Below are positions 1 through 12,659 of a stretch of DNA of 64,000 bases, in pieces (positions within the stretch are counted from its first letter, which is position 1; each line of letters begins with the position of its first letter). A model generated the notes under the pieces. It saw only the letters and a list, made by a program, of their open reading frames with translations. It was not told where the DNA came from and made no database searches. A program made the position numbers and the translations under genes. The stretch spans positions 310,001 through 374,000 of the forward strand of contig JAPWFG010000020.1 in assembly GCA_028015205.1 (NCBI GenBank), given 5' to 3'. This DNA comes from Mytilisepta virgata. Its lineage: Eukaryota > Mollusca > Bivalvia > Mytilida > Mytilidae.

Positions 1-2046
1 CACATTTGGTATGTGAACTCATTGTATGGACATGTATGTCAAATGCTTTTCGTAAAATCTGTTTTTCAGATTAAGATTTCAGGATTAAATCTTCTACTTA
101 TTAATTATGTATTAAATTTTAACAATATATAAATTTTGGTATTAGTTTATGGATTTGTTGTAAGGAGATTATGTCTACCTGACAAATGTCACATGGCCTC
201 CACTTCATCTACTGCAATGACCAAGTTCATGGACTCGTTTCAAAAACGTTCGTAAGATTACTATTGGTCGTAAGCGTAATCTGATTTCCAGTTTTGAATG
301 TTCTATTGATGTCCTAGAACCAGTCCAGGTGTCTCTACCAAGACGCTCTGTTGTGTTTATGTTTGTGTTTTCTGCTCTTTTATGTTATTTTGTTGTTCTG
401 TCAGTTTGGTTCCTTTGATTAATTTATGTCATTGTTGACAGTTCGTGTTATCCAATTTGTTGTTTATTTAGATCGTAATCGTACCAGTGTTTGTGAAACG
501 AGACACATTTCTCAGGATTGTGTTTGTTTCTTAAATACTGTCACAGTAGGTAAATTCGTTAAAAATTCATAGTGAGTATGTGTCCATTATCATTGCTCTG
601 CTGTATTTTGGCATGCCTGGTTCCATCAAAAACTACTTCTTGACGCAAAATTGTAAACAGAAACATATACGTGTGAACACAGTTTAAGCAAAGAAACACT
701 GGTCATTACGGTTCTGTATCTTACGGTCGACACGAGGCATTTGACATGCACTTGAACTGCACGTGTGAACCGTATTTAGCACCTACATGTATTCAAGCGG
801 AATTCTTTGCTAAATGTCAATCACATAACATCTGTGTTAAAGATTGACACACCCACAAAGTTAATTAACAAATTACACGCAATAACAAAGCAATCTTACA
901 AATACTGTCATAATTTTCCAGATAATATCACAATGTATAGACTTTCAATATATTTTTAAGTCATATAACATTACTTAGATGACACATAGTTGGGTGTCAA
1001 TTTTTGTTTATTAAGAACATTCACTATATATAAAAGGTTATTGGGCGATTTAAAAAAAATGAAATATTTTTTTGTATATATGGTGAAAAAATGAAAAAAA
1101 ACATATATATATATATATCATTTATGAAAGTTAATAGTTAATAAAAGGGATAACCAATAAACAACGTCCATACTACAGCAAAATAAATGGACCAACTCAA
1201 ACATAAATACAACAAAGAGTCGGGAAAGCCTGATTTGGAACAGAGTTGGGGTTACATAAATATTAAGGATACCCCCCCCCCCATCTTATTTTTTCTAATG
1301 ATTGACAAGATTTAAGCAATCTTAAAATCAAATAGAGTAGATGCATGCATCCGACAAAGTGACACCTTGCTAGGACTATAAAAAAGGAAAGTTACTTTAT
1401 TCAAATATCACTGTCAAATTATGCTTCTTTCCACTGAAAAACTATTAAATAAAATATTTAGAAATGACTTTTCCATGTAGGGTATAGTGATATAATAAAA
1501 AGTATCACAAAAGACTGATATAAATTTGATGCAGTGTATGGCCATTTCGTTGACTGACAACTCATTAGCAGTGCTCAAGATTAAAATGTTGGAAAACCCG
1601 GTTAAAGATATAATGATGAATTAATAAGCAAAACCCTCAAATTTATTGAATTCAATAGAAATAGGTAATATTCATAAGAGGCCTATATGAATTGTTCAAG
1701 TTGTTTGGAAAATTAAGAACTTTATGGGTATTTCAAAGGTTTCACATCTGAAGCCATCACTGTGAAATGATGTTAAGATACGCCAAAGTTTACAAGAGTT
1801 ATTGAATTTCAATTTTTGCATTGCATCTTTCCAAATGTTTTGAAAGTATTTAGCAATTTGTAAAACCTATCACTTTGTAAAATATTAAAACAATTTTTTG
1901 CTCTTAAAAAACTTTTTTCAGTCGTCCAAGAAAACAAAAAAAATTAAAGTTTTTATAAAGGTTATGCTTGTATGCATCAAAAATAATTCTAAAGGGGAAT
2001 TTCCTATAGTAAAATTAATGCACTTGAAAATTTCAAAATATTAATA
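1..2046. other. AT-rich noncoding stretch
   Basis: No credible gene is seen. The sequence is AT-rich with short homopolymers, a C run near 1271-1281 and a short TA tract near 1103-1118. The part from about 160 to 580 has a more mixed composition, with T/G-rich text resembling the 3' tails of interspersed retroelement repeats elsewhere in the window, but I could not assign it. Confidence 0.5.
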
Positions 2047-2470
2047 ATTTGAATTTATCATCTCAGACCTATCATGAAATTTGTAAAACTGGTATTTTAA
2101 ATATTTTTAATTCACTTTGTGCTTATCTTATGCATCACGGGTTTGTAATACTTAATTTTATAAAATCTCGTTTGAAGGGTTACCTCCCTTTTACATTGAA
2201 AATTCCATATGCAGAACTTTTTTGTTTCTCTGGAAGACATGATTGAACAAAAGTAGGTAAGTTATATTGTTTCAGTCACGACTTAGCTCGTTGCATCTTT
2301 CACCCAAGTGATTAGACAATTAACAATGATTAAGGTATTCAAATTCTGAAAAATCCGTTTTACGAACTGAGGTGTCCAGACAGTAGTTACCAAAAAGGCA
2401 AACGGTTTGACCTCAGAGATATCTCAGACGAATAAAATGCATGTCGTGTGGATGTGGAAAATTATATCAT

Positions 2471-2614
2471 CTGTATGTCTCATGACAAATTTTGTGTGTA
2501 TACATTTGTACTTTTATATGTCAGCTTACTTAATCTGCAAATCTGTATGTCTCATGACAAATTTTGTGTGTATACATTTGTACTTTTATATGTCAGCTTA
2601 CTTAATCTGCAGTC
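2471..2614. repeat. Tandem duplication, 72-bp unit, two copies
   Basis: A 72-bp segment beginning CTGTATGTCTCATGACAAAT occurs at 2471 and again, almost unchanged, at 2543. The unit is a multiple of three, so short open frames run through it, but nothing else suggests coding. The near identity of the copies indicates a recent local duplication. Confidence 0.85.
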
Positions 2615-4429
2615 TTTTATTTTGTGTAAACTGAATCGGAAATTTAATATCCTTTTATGTCAGAACATGTTGCTTATCAATTAATAAAACATGGAACCGG
2701 ACATAGAAATAAAATTGATCAGAATATAAGTATTACGTTTATCTTTGCATCAAGGTAATTGAATTTCGGGAAATCATACCCCAACCACAGGAGTGTTTGG
2801 ATTTACTAGTTAAGGAAAGGGGACTGTGTTTTCATTCTCCGAGTCAGCTTTTTTTTCATCCAAGAGAATAAATTATAGCCAGAAGACTTATCTTCTTCAC
2901 CTTAAAAATTTACATTTTGAGGTGGGGGCAAAAATCAGACTAAATAGAAGCTATAAATACAGCAGTAATAATAAATGTGGCAGATATGGAAGTCACGCAA
3001 TCAAGCAATATATTTTCATTTGCATTAAAAAAGTGTTCCGTGTCAGTAAATTATATTCTATAATGTTATTATATAAACTGCAGAAGTACTCCTTATTACA
3101 AATTAATTTTCTATAATGAGAAAGAACGGATATGGAGTACAATAGGAAGAAGACAACATCCAATCTCCGAATTAAACAAATTAGGACATCTTTTGGTTAC
3201 CATACAGTTTGTAGTGAGTGGGAAACCTCACATGATGTGGGGAACCCTAAATGGCCCCAACAAAATAACCAAGTCTACCAATCGTTGGAAACAACAATAC
3301 ATGTATAACCAATCATCAAATCAGTTTTGAGAAACTAAAGGTACAAAATACACCGGATCAAATTTCTGTCCAATAATACAAAGCTCAGTTCGAAGAATTG
3401 ATTTTCATAATGAAATTCGCTACCGCTGACAAGAATAGAGTGAAAATTTATACAGTTTTGCATTCAAAATTTATATTTGCCTAACACTGGAATTTAAAGA
3501 TACATGTGTTTGGATGAAATGTTCTTTCTTCTGACATAATTTGTACAGGGTAGTACTATTTTGAGAACGAACGGATTCATTGTATATTTAAAATCGGACC
3601 ATTCACTTGGATAATTTTTCCCTATGTTCATACAGGATACCAAAGGATTTTATTGGAAAAAAAACTTTAATGATTACCAAATGAAGCTAACATTTTAGCA
3701 TCTTTTCATAATTAAACATTTGTTATGTAGTTTACATTGTACATGTTCCCAGAGAAATAACGGGATGCCCCATACATTAAGATTACATTTGTAGTCAGGA
3801 TTGATTTTTATGACAAAATAAGTTTCAAATGTCTAAAAGACTATTTTATTATTGAGAAAACATGATAAAATTTCCTTTGTATAAATTGCATTAAAATAAG
3901 AGTATTATGGTATCTTCTTTGCAGGTAAATTTACCTGGTACAGATATAAACAGGATTCTGAATTCAGTACACTGAATTTAATAAAACAGTGATTCATTCG
4001 AAAATAATAACATTAAGAAAACAAGTAATTAATCTTTAAACACACTGCAAACTAAACTGGTATATAAAAGACAATCATGTGTTAATTGAAAATCTTTTTT
4101 TTTATCTGTTTAAACTGAATATACTATATAGTGTGAATTTAAATTCAGCAATATGCAGGTTTTTTAAATTGGAATATTATTAATGAGAATAAACACAAAT
4201 AAATCTCAAATGATGCACTAATATTACATTTGCTAGTGATTAAACCAAGCGTACAAGGCAAAAATGCCCAAAAATTTGCTTACTTTCAAACTTAAAACTT
4301 CTCACAGTAACTTAAACACAGAAAGATGAAGGTATGCCTATATAATGTTATTTACACTACCAATTTATTCAAAATTTGGGGTGGTTGATGATGTCACTTT
4401 TGAGTAATACATAGAAACATGGTCTGCAG
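2615..4429. other. AT-rich noncoding stretch
   Basis: I see no gene, RNA or recognisable mobile element. The short open frame near 2826-3116 has the composition expected of random AT-rich sequence. If the block at 4430-4651 is a real terminal exon, part of this stretch would be its upstream intron. Confidence 0.4.
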
Positions 4430-4651
4430 ACAAACTACCACATCCATCTTGTGGTGTTCCGATTTGGAGTTGAAAACGCAGTAGTGGAGATCAATGACCT
4501 AGATAACAAAATACCAACCACCCCTTTCACAGCAATCCACGCCTCTAAATTGGGTCGTGCCGGAGAAAAACACATTTCAATGAACAGACTCAGCATTGAC
4601 AACCAGACTTCAGAATGTGGAACTCGCTTAAAGTATGGAGACGAAGCATAA
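4430..4651 (+). CDS. Candidate terminal coding exon of an unidentified protein
   Basis: An open frame runs from just after a possible acceptor (TCTGCAG, ending 4429) to a TAA at 4649-4651 and encodes about 73 residues. It stands out because it is less AT-rich than its surroundings and has balanced amino-acid use, including acidic runs, a basic stretch (KLGRAGEK) and a possible basophilic-kinase site (MNRLSID). There is no good in-frame ATG near the beginning, which fits the last exon of a multi-exon gene better than a stand-alone gene. An ATTAAA lies about 130 bases past the stop, near 4783. No domain is recognised. The acceptor's pyrimidine tract is weak and no upstream exon was found, so this is a composition-based call. 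Confidence 0.35.
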   Translation, partial: TNYHIHLVVFRFGVENAVVEINDLDNKIPTTPFTAIHASKLGRAGEKHISMNRLSIDNQTSECGTRLKYGDEA

Positions 4652-6403
4652 AACCTTCTTCACATTGATTGAGACTTTTAGATGGAATTCATGAAATTAC
4701 TTTTGCTGCTTATATACCATTATTTTCATGTAATGTCTTCGTGCTGATGAATGTTCATTCCATTGCTTCAAAGATGCATTGATTAAAAATTAATGATTAT
4801 AAAATTGTGATTTTAGATATTTGCACAATGCTTTGATATTTGTTATCATGTTACGTATGATTATGAATTATCTGTCACTATATATTTATATATACAATAT
4901 TTATGTATATTAATTTCTGTAAACCAGTACATTCCACCTGTACCCATCCTAATTAGTCAGGTGTTTTTACAAGATAGGCAAACATAATCCTTTGTTTATA
5001 CAAATAATCTGGGATATCCAACATGAATCTCTATAAATTTTATTTATAAAAATTGGAACAACCAGAATAAACCGATTATTAGAAATGTTCTTTATACCAG
5101 AAAACATTTTTAGTCGCACATTGTGTTCATAAACAAGTTAAAGATCGTTTGGCGACCATTTTTTTCTGTTTTCTTCGGATTCAAAATTAGAGCCATTGTG
5201 TCATCGTTATCTATATCCATTCCTTTTCAATTTGTAAGTAGTACCCTAAAAAAGTATCACTAAAACTAGATCAATATTAGCTACGAAGCCTTAAACAGAT
5301 TTTTTTTCAAACGTTTTCTTCATTCAAACTCTTATTTCCGGTTCAAGATTAGTCATAATAATTATCATAAGATGGGTAGCTAGAACCGGAAATGAATCAA
5401 GCATTACTTTTACTACAAAGAGGAAATTACACGCAAGATTTTCGTTAAAACCATTACATTAATCATAGCTCTAGGGAATCCTTTGTGAGCGGTACAGCGA
5501 GACATAAACAATTTCTAATTGTCCAACAGATCAAGAATCCCCCTGTCAAAGAACTATTCGATCAGTCTGACATGTCTTAATTATCTTTTTAACAATTTTC
5601 CTTAATCTGTGTTCATCACCATTCTCGTGTAATATGCCTTGCACTTTGACAGATAAATTAAAAATCTTGTCGCTTTTGGTTTTGAACTGAACTGCTCTCG
5701 GCTTTTCTTCTCACCCAGTTTGGATTTAATTGGAAAAGGGTTGAGGTATAAATGTTCAAAAGAAACCACGCGACAAGGAATGTTTTATTGATGAATTCAA
5801 AAAAAAAAAAAAAACGAATGCACGTGAATGACAATTCTCAGCTTAATAAATATGTTAATCGTGACGTGTAAACTCATTAGCTTGTTCTCAAAATTGCCGG
5901 TATTTATCCGTAATTCAAATAATTTTTACATTTTCGATCTTCAACTAAGGGAGGAATTTGATTAAAGAGCTGAAATCACGTGATGCAAATGTCATGAATA
6001 AAGTACCCAGCATTTTGCCATATGTACCCAGTGTACAAGATCTACACGTCAATATATTTAGAAAAAAAAACATATAAATCCAATGGTAAACACTCGCTAC
6101 GGAACAAATTTTGATTTTTTTCCTTTTAATACTCAAATATCGATACCCACAACAGTAACCCAAATGACCATTTTTTAATTCCCGACTCTCACTCGGGATA
6201 TTATAATTTATCGGGTTGTATTTTCTTTGACTATCTGGTATCCGGTCAATGAATGAGCAAGCAAACGAATGTAAATTTTAAACATGATTTACTAATATTC
6301 CCAGCAAATAAAACTTTGTAAAAAAAAATTATATTTCAGATTTTCGGCTTTTTAATTTCATACTGATAAAGACCTAATTCTCGGGGGCGGGATAACTTGA
6401 CCA
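4652..6403. other. AT-rich noncoding stretch
   Basis: Nothing recognisable apart from short homopolymers such as the A run near 5800-5814. The minus-strand frame at 5945-6163 has no supporting features. Confidence 0.4.
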
Positions 6404-6412
6404 TAACTTGAA

Positions 6413-6640
6413 ACCCATACCGAAATTATCCACGTTATATCGAATTTGTGTCCCGAAATTATCCAGGAAAGCTAAAATAACATACCCGAAATTATCCAAA
6501 AATAATGATATTTGCTATGATATCCAACAAAAATGGATAGACCTGAATTCTCCTCGGTGCTTTATAAAAATCTGCAGAAATTTTTAAAACCCTGACCGGA
6601 ATTCTCCAGTGTCAAAATCTTGACCCGAATTTGCCGCACG
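6413..6640. repeat. Cluster of degenerate CCGAAATTATCC motifs
   Basis: The motif CCGAAATTATCC occurs near 6420, 6453 and 6486, spaced about 33 bases apart. Looser versions (CCTGAATTCTCC, CCGGAATTCTCC, CCCGAATTTGCC) follow near 6542, 6595 and 6624. This may be a decayed minisatellite or a cluster of similar binding sites; the sequence alone does not decide. Confidence 0.5.
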
Positions 6641-6894
6641 TCCCGTATTTTCTATTGCTTTTGCATTGGCCAAGAGACGTTGTGATTTTCTTTTCCACCA
6701 AAACCTACACATACCTTAATTTTGTAAAGTAAATAAACAAAGAATAACAAAATGAACATATTTACGGGTTAAATACATAAACTAAACAATATGCAAGAAC
6801 AAGAATGTCCTACCGGCTTAAGGGAAGTAACTCTCAAAGATATGGCTTACTACCGAAAAATATTATAAAACCTGCATCCAAAGTTGGGAATTGG

Positions 6895-7279
6895 ATGGAT
6901 GGATGAATCATTGTTTAACGTCCAGTGGCAACTCCCAGCCGACCAGTCTTTGCTCTTACTCCTACTTACTTCAGGACGATAACATGTTGATATGATAATG
7001 AATATGATCCCTGCTTTGTACTAGACCGACACGCTAAGTGGGATTTTTAATGTGCTAGCTCACGAGGTAACTGTCCACAGGAAGACATATCACCTCACTC
7101 GGACACATTATACTGACTCCAAGCCGACCAGTCTTTGCTCTTACTCCTAGGTGCCGCGTGCTTGGCGGAAAAGCAGCAAATACCAATTTTAATGTCTTTG
7201 GTTTGAGCCGGCCGGGGATCGAAACCGCGACCTTCCGCACTCGGGGCGAGCACGCTACCACGAGACCACCGAGACCGAC
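6895..7279 (-). mobile_element. tRNA-derived SINE with 13-bp target-site duplication
   Basis: The 13-bp sequence AGTTGGGAATTGG flanks this segment exactly (6882-6894 and 7280-7292), a classic L1/RTE-style target-site duplication. On the minus strand the element starts with a tRNA-like head. Its A-box region is imperfect (TGGTCTCGTGG) and its B box reads GGTTTCGATCCC, near 7210-7220. It ends in a (CCAT)n tail next to the duplication. A 27-base segment (GCCGACCAGTCTTTGCTCTT and on) occurs twice inside, near 6939 and 7123, so the body carries an internal duplication or is a dimer. It should depend on a partner LINE for mobility. The perfect duplication argues for a fairly recent insertion. Confidence 0.85.
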
Positions 7280-7292
7280 AGTTGGGAATTGG

Positions 7293-8954
7293 AAAATGGT
7301 CTATAAATAACAGATACAGCCATACAAAAATATCCATATGTATACTAATAAAAAGTTAGAACACACTTATTCGCGATATCTCGTAATACGTTTTACCGTT
7401 TTATCGAGATAACTTTAGGTGTAATGATTTCATACGTTTACTAGTAGCAATGGAGGCTATTATTTTTCAAGTTCCATTTTGATAATGATGTAATTTACAC
7501 TAATTCTTTTGATTTAAAATGTGACATGAAGTTTTAAACAGTATTACACGTGTACATCGAAATACAGTGCGACCCGTCAGTGGTCTTGAGAACTTACATT
7601 TGTAAATTGTGCTAAACCACTATGAATCCTAAAATGCTCAGGGAATAATTTTGTTAAGAGTGTGGGGGGGGGGGGGCTATGTAAACTTTTCCACCCAACT
7701 TTTTAGTATCTACTCTACAAGTACCCGATGAAGTTTTTTTTTTTTCATGAAAAAAAAACATTTGTGTGAAATTTGTTAAAGTAGATTTTAAGGGTTTTGT
7801 TTTACATATACTAGATCAGCATCACATATCTGTTTTTGGTATATCTAAGGAAAGATATACACACAGAATATTTAACCTTGCATGGAAATTTCATTTAAAA
7901 AGCTGGTAGTGGAATCTTACTAAATTGCATTCCCTTGAGTGCCGTTATGATTTAGTTACCATGTTATTACGGTATTTGTCAGGAGAAACTGGTTTGATTC
8001 ATATGTTGCAAAAATGTTTTCGATAATTCCATTCCTCCCATTTCTATATAAAATATCATTACTGCTCTTCATTCTCCTTTTCCAAACCACCAAACCTCAA
8101 CTATAGTTTCAATACCATAATCACTATAGAAAATATCTAGATGTACACACACATTTCGATATCATTTCAATAAACTTACTTTGGAATATTCATTTTTCAA
8201 CTATAGTGTTTCATTTAGATAGTGATCGTAGCATGTTTATGCATTGTTCAGACTGAAGTAATTTGGTAATAACTGACTGAGCAGCAATTGTATATGGAAA
8301 CATTCAACATTCCTGGTGTCGGTAAAATGCATTACCTGGTCGTCAAAACATGCAACTGATTTAATTAAGAAAATTAATATGGTGTTATATAAACAGGTAA
8401 CACATCCCTTTAGTCAATATGTCAATTAATGAATTGTCTTGTATTAACCTTGAAGATGCGTTAATAAGGCAACATGTTAATAAAATCAAGGGGTCGGTTT
8501 GTGACCCCCCCCCCCCCCCCCCCCCCCCCGGGTAACTGATTAAGGGAGTTCATATTATGTGGAACAATGTTTACACTCATTGGTAATATAGTAGGAAATC
8601 TGTTAAAAGTATAAACAATTTTGAAAATAAACACATAATTTACTAAATTAAAACGTGTACTACCCGACCATTAAGATCAACAGTTCTCGTTAATAATGAT
8701 CAAGCTTATGTCCTCCAGTAATTGTCTAAACACTGTTCTCTTATATTGATTAATATTCTTCCACGGTGAAAATGTGTATCATTCAGTAGAAGCACCGAAA
8801 TAAGTCAGACAGATATCTGTGGACCGTACTTCTTTTGCAATATTGACTTTCCTATCTTTGTAGACTTGTTGACTTGTTGCAGTGAAGAAACATTTATGGT
8901 TCACTGCGTCCATTATTTATACGAGTCTATTGTAAGCCACCTTTTACGTTAGAT
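7293..8954. other. AT-rich noncoding stretch with G and C runs
   Basis: No gene is seen. It holds a 13-base G run at 7664-7676, short A and T runs near 7735-7760, and a 25-base C run at 8505-8529. These runs may be length-variable or error-prone in the assembly. Confidence 0.5.
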
Positions 8955-8967
8955 TAAGCCCCCTTTA

Positions 8968-9795
8968 AGCCCCCTTTACACTGGTCGAAGACTGTGCTAC
9001 GCTCTCCACGACCTCTACGATCGCCAAGATCGCAGCAGAGTCGTGGGAAAATTAGAAAACCATCTTCAGTGAAAAGGTATTTACGACACCCCTACGCTTA
9101 TCATACTATCAAAATACGTTTTTTCGATAATCTTTCATGTTGCTACTACGCTCTCCTACGTTTTCGCTAAGATTCCTGCGTTTGTGGTACGTCCAAGCTA
9201 CGACAATAACACGATCACACGACGCCCCTAGGCTGATGTTGTACGTTCTCCCACGATTGTGACACGACATCGATACGCGCTTGACGATCGTAATACGTTG
9301 TCACTACGCTGCTATCACGAGTATTACGACCTTGCTACGTTGTTCTCACGATCTAGCCACGATCAGCAAATAAACTATATAAAAGGACAATTTCTTGCTT
9401 GAATGTATATTAGTTCTCACTACGATGTCTCACTACGATGTCACTACGATGTCTCTGCGCTTCCTCTACGACCAGCAAATAAACTATATAAAAGGACAAT
9501 TTCTTGCTTGAATGTATATACGATGTCTCACTACGACCTCACTACGATGTCTCTGCGCTTCCTCTACGACAGCGGTACGATGTCTGTACGATCAAAAGTG
9601 GCGACGACCTCGCTACGTAAATTTTGAGCATGTTCAAAACAGTCGTGGCACCTGGAGATTCTACTACGACCTATCACGCGCAATGCCGACCACACTACGC
9701 TACTTGAAGACCTCAGTACGACCCCACTAAGATGTTCCACGATCAAAACATTTTTTATGGTCGTAGTGCAGTCTTCGTTCAGTGTAAAGGGGGCT
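8968..9795. mobile_element. Non-autonomous TIR element, PIF/Harbinger-like
   Basis: Inverted repeats of about 34 bp begin AGCCCCCTTTACACTG at 8968 and end with the complement at 9795, with about four mismatches. Both ends are flanked by TTA (8965-8967 and 9796-9798), matching the TWA target duplication of PIF/Harbinger transposons. There is no transposase frame, so it would depend on an autonomous relative. The interior is unusual: it is dense in the short motif TACGA/CACGA. A segment of about 50 bp (AGCAAATAAACTATATAAAA and on) is repeated near 9365 and 9474. A partial extra copy of the terminal sequence abuts the left end (8956-8967). Confidence 0.75.
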
Positions 9796-9798
9796 TTA

Positions 9799-11309
9799 CT
9801 AAAAAAAAGTGAGAAAAATGTATTATATCAGCTAGTGACTTAGCAAAAAATCTGAGAATCCTTACCAAACCAATTAAACAAACCACATGTTAAGACGGGG
9901 AAATATTGGACTAAAAATCATGTTCTTTGGTTCCATGAAACTTCTCTTCATATTATCTGCAAATAAGAGTGCGTGATGCTAATTTAAAAACAACTTATAG
10001 GAAACATCTTAAGCACTAGAGGCTGCAGACCAAATTGCCAACTTGCCCCTACATGTCTCAATAAAAGCCAAGGCAACGTGGATGAATATAACAATTTTAA
10101 ATTTAAACAAATTTTATTGTTCAAACGAGAAAAATGATTAGGACAAGTTTTGCAAATAAGTAACGACTTCTCCATAAATTCATTCACAAAGAAAACATAG
10201 TCAACTCACTCTTATCAAAATCGAGAGTGAATTTTGACGAAAATCCTTCGAAGTTTAAAGGTTTCTTAAAACATATACGGAAGACACCTATGTGGCAATT
10301 CTGAAAATAAAAACGTATATCTAGTGTAAATATGATATCATTAAAGACAGAAGCGCAGAAATAAATCACAAAGGCTTTATTTCGGCTGAACAAGGGCATT
10401 GCAGTAATCAAAAATTCATGATAAAATTGTATCTGTTACGCTAAAATGTCAGAGAGATTAGTAAAAAAAAATGTCGTTAAAAACGTAAGATTTTAAGTAA
10501 GCAGTATGAAAATGGGTCTGATAAGAAGAAACGTATTGACCTTAAATACAAACCGATCCAAAAAATAATAATGCAAGTTACGTCATGTATACATTGATAA
10601 CGAGATTATATCTTGTAGACCTTACGTGTTTGTTAGCAATATTCTTTTCTTTCTAAGTCTTAGTCTGATAAATGGACATATTTTTGGGTTACATCAAACG
10701 AAGAATGCATACTGCTAATAAATTAATAGTCAGGTTTAGGTTTTTCCTGGCTATTAAGTTTTATATCGGTGTCGGGGTTTCATTTAAAAAAAACTATTGT
10801 AGATACATGATTAAAACCTTTAATTCAACATTAAGGTTAAAACCTTCAGTTCGTTTCAATTATACTGTGTTTGCATGCAAACTGCTTCCTTGTCTGGTTT
10901 TAATATTCTAAATAAAGACGTTTTCCGCTGACTTGATATTTATGTTACATTTCTCACTCAAAATACATATATGGAAAAATAATTGGATAACTTTACCATC
11001 TTAGTTGTTAAATTTTACTGGGTTAGAGATATGGTCGGGAGTGTTCCTAATTCAATTAAAATATTGAGTGTTGACATTTTGTTCACACAAATATTGGGAA
11101 ACAGGTCAACGCTTCAAACTTGTAAAATGTGTTACCTGAGCATCTGAGTTACACACTTACCGACTCTATTTTTCCTGCTGCATCTGTTTGTCCTTCTCAT
11201 TTCAAGTTACCAGTATAGTTTACCATGCCACTCAACATACCAGTCAGGGTACTGTTATGATTGTATTGAAAAATTCTGAGTTACTTATTTCGATTTCATT
11301 TTCAAGATA
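9799..11309. other. AT-rich noncoding stretch
   Basis: No credible gene. Short frames near 9984-10411 (minus) and 10672-10911 (plus) have no recognisable motif or splice context. A slightly more GC-rich patch near 10018-10085 was not identified. Confidence 0.4.
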
Positions 11310-11880
11310 TATACAATGTCGATTGACTAACGGGAGGGATTGTGGCTGATTTTCTATATGATAAAGACATACTCTTTCGATCAGTTTAATTGAGGTCTGG
11401 AGCTGGCATGTCGGTAACTGCTAGTAGTCCTTTGTTAATTTATATTGATCATTGTCATTTTGCTTAGTTTCTTCTATTGCCTTTTCTATCATCGGAATCG
11501 GACTTCTTTTGAACTAAGTTTTACTGTGCGTATCGCTGTGTGTTTGTTTATTCCACATTGGCTAGAGGTATTGGGTTGAGATCTCACAAAACATGTTTAA
11601 CCCCGCCGCATTTTTGCGCCTGTCCCAAGTCAGGAACCTCTAGCCTTTGTTAGTCTTGTGTGTTTCTTGAATTTTGGTTCATTTGTATGTTTCGGAGTTA
11701 AGTGTGTCGTCCATTTTGCTGAACTAATGTTCATTATTGTTTAGGGGCAAGCTGAAGTCCGCCTCCGGTTGCGAGATTTTCTCGCTGCGTTGAAGACCCA
11801 TTGGTAGTCTTGAGCTATTTTCTGCTCATTGGTCGGGTTGTTGTCTTTTTGACACATTCCCCGTGTCCATTCTCTTTTCT
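11310..11880 (+). repeat. Interspersed repeat, retroelement-tail-like
   Basis: This block is less AT-rich than its surroundings. It includes GTTTAACCCCGCCGCATTTT near 11598 and ends in TTGTCTTTTTGACACATTCC near 11843. From memory this matches a very common mussel interspersed repeat that ends near ACACATTCCCC. A more decayed relative with the same order of words (TTTAACCCCTCCAC, CCAAGTGATCCTCAG) lies near 40550-40700. It probably represents the noncoding 3' part of a retroelement. No coding potential remains, and the family name is unknown to me. Confidence 0.6.
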
Positions 11881-12659
11881 AGACTAGTACATTTGGACAA
11901 TTAGATTTCTTTAGAATTTACATTAAATCTAAGAGTATGAGAAATGTTTCAGGGAGTATTTGTCTGTTCCAAAATGGACAAGAGTACTTCAGCTAGCTGT
12001 CATATAACAGTAGGCATTCTCAATCAACTGTTTTACGTCTTGTTATATTTTTTTTTTATTATCTGCTGCTGTCCTTAAAATTATTTACTTTATGTTTCTT
12101 TTTCTTTATTTATCCTGATTCTGTGCAAGGTTCAAGTGACTGAGTACTTGCTAAACTATCAACATCATTTTCATCTGCCTCTGCTAACTTAGGAGTGCAG
12201 GTAAGTGGTTGTATGTTTTTTGTGTGTTGTTCATGCATTTTGGAGTAAAGGTTTTATGTAATACATTTTTGTAATATTTTTCACGTTTTCATATGGGGTA
12301 TTAGGAGTTTTTCGTGCAATATAGGCACGTGTCCCATGTTTAATACTGTAAGGCAATCTACATGTAATTTTGTATTTTTTTTTTAATTCCATTTTATTCT
12401 TGTTGTATCATCAACATATACATGATATATATACCCTTATGGACTTATCATTTTTTTACCTAGGAGGGGGCTGATCAAGCAAGTTTTTTTGTATAAGGAA
12501 AATGGGGTGGGGGGGCAAAATTTTTGTGAATTAAAAGTGAGGGGATTAATTTTTTTTGCACATAGAAAATAAATCGATTAAGTATCTGAAGGGGGGGTCA
12601 AATATTTTTAGTGCAGAAGTGCATTACAACGGTCAATGTATTTCACTCATCTCCTATAC
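11881..12659. other. Noncoding stretch with homopolymers and G-rich patches
   Basis: Contains a T run near 12049-12057 and G-rich patches near 12465-12600. A strong splice-donor-like sequence, GTGCAG|GTAAGT, sits at 12195-12206. The frame that would join it to the exon-like block downstream has a stop at 12185-12187, so I did not build a gene model. Confidence 0.35.

Noticed and set aside
2826..3116. 96-codon plus-strand frame
   Set aside because: Lys/Ser/Tyr/Leu-rich composition of random AT-rich DNA, no recognised motif, no splice or promoter context.
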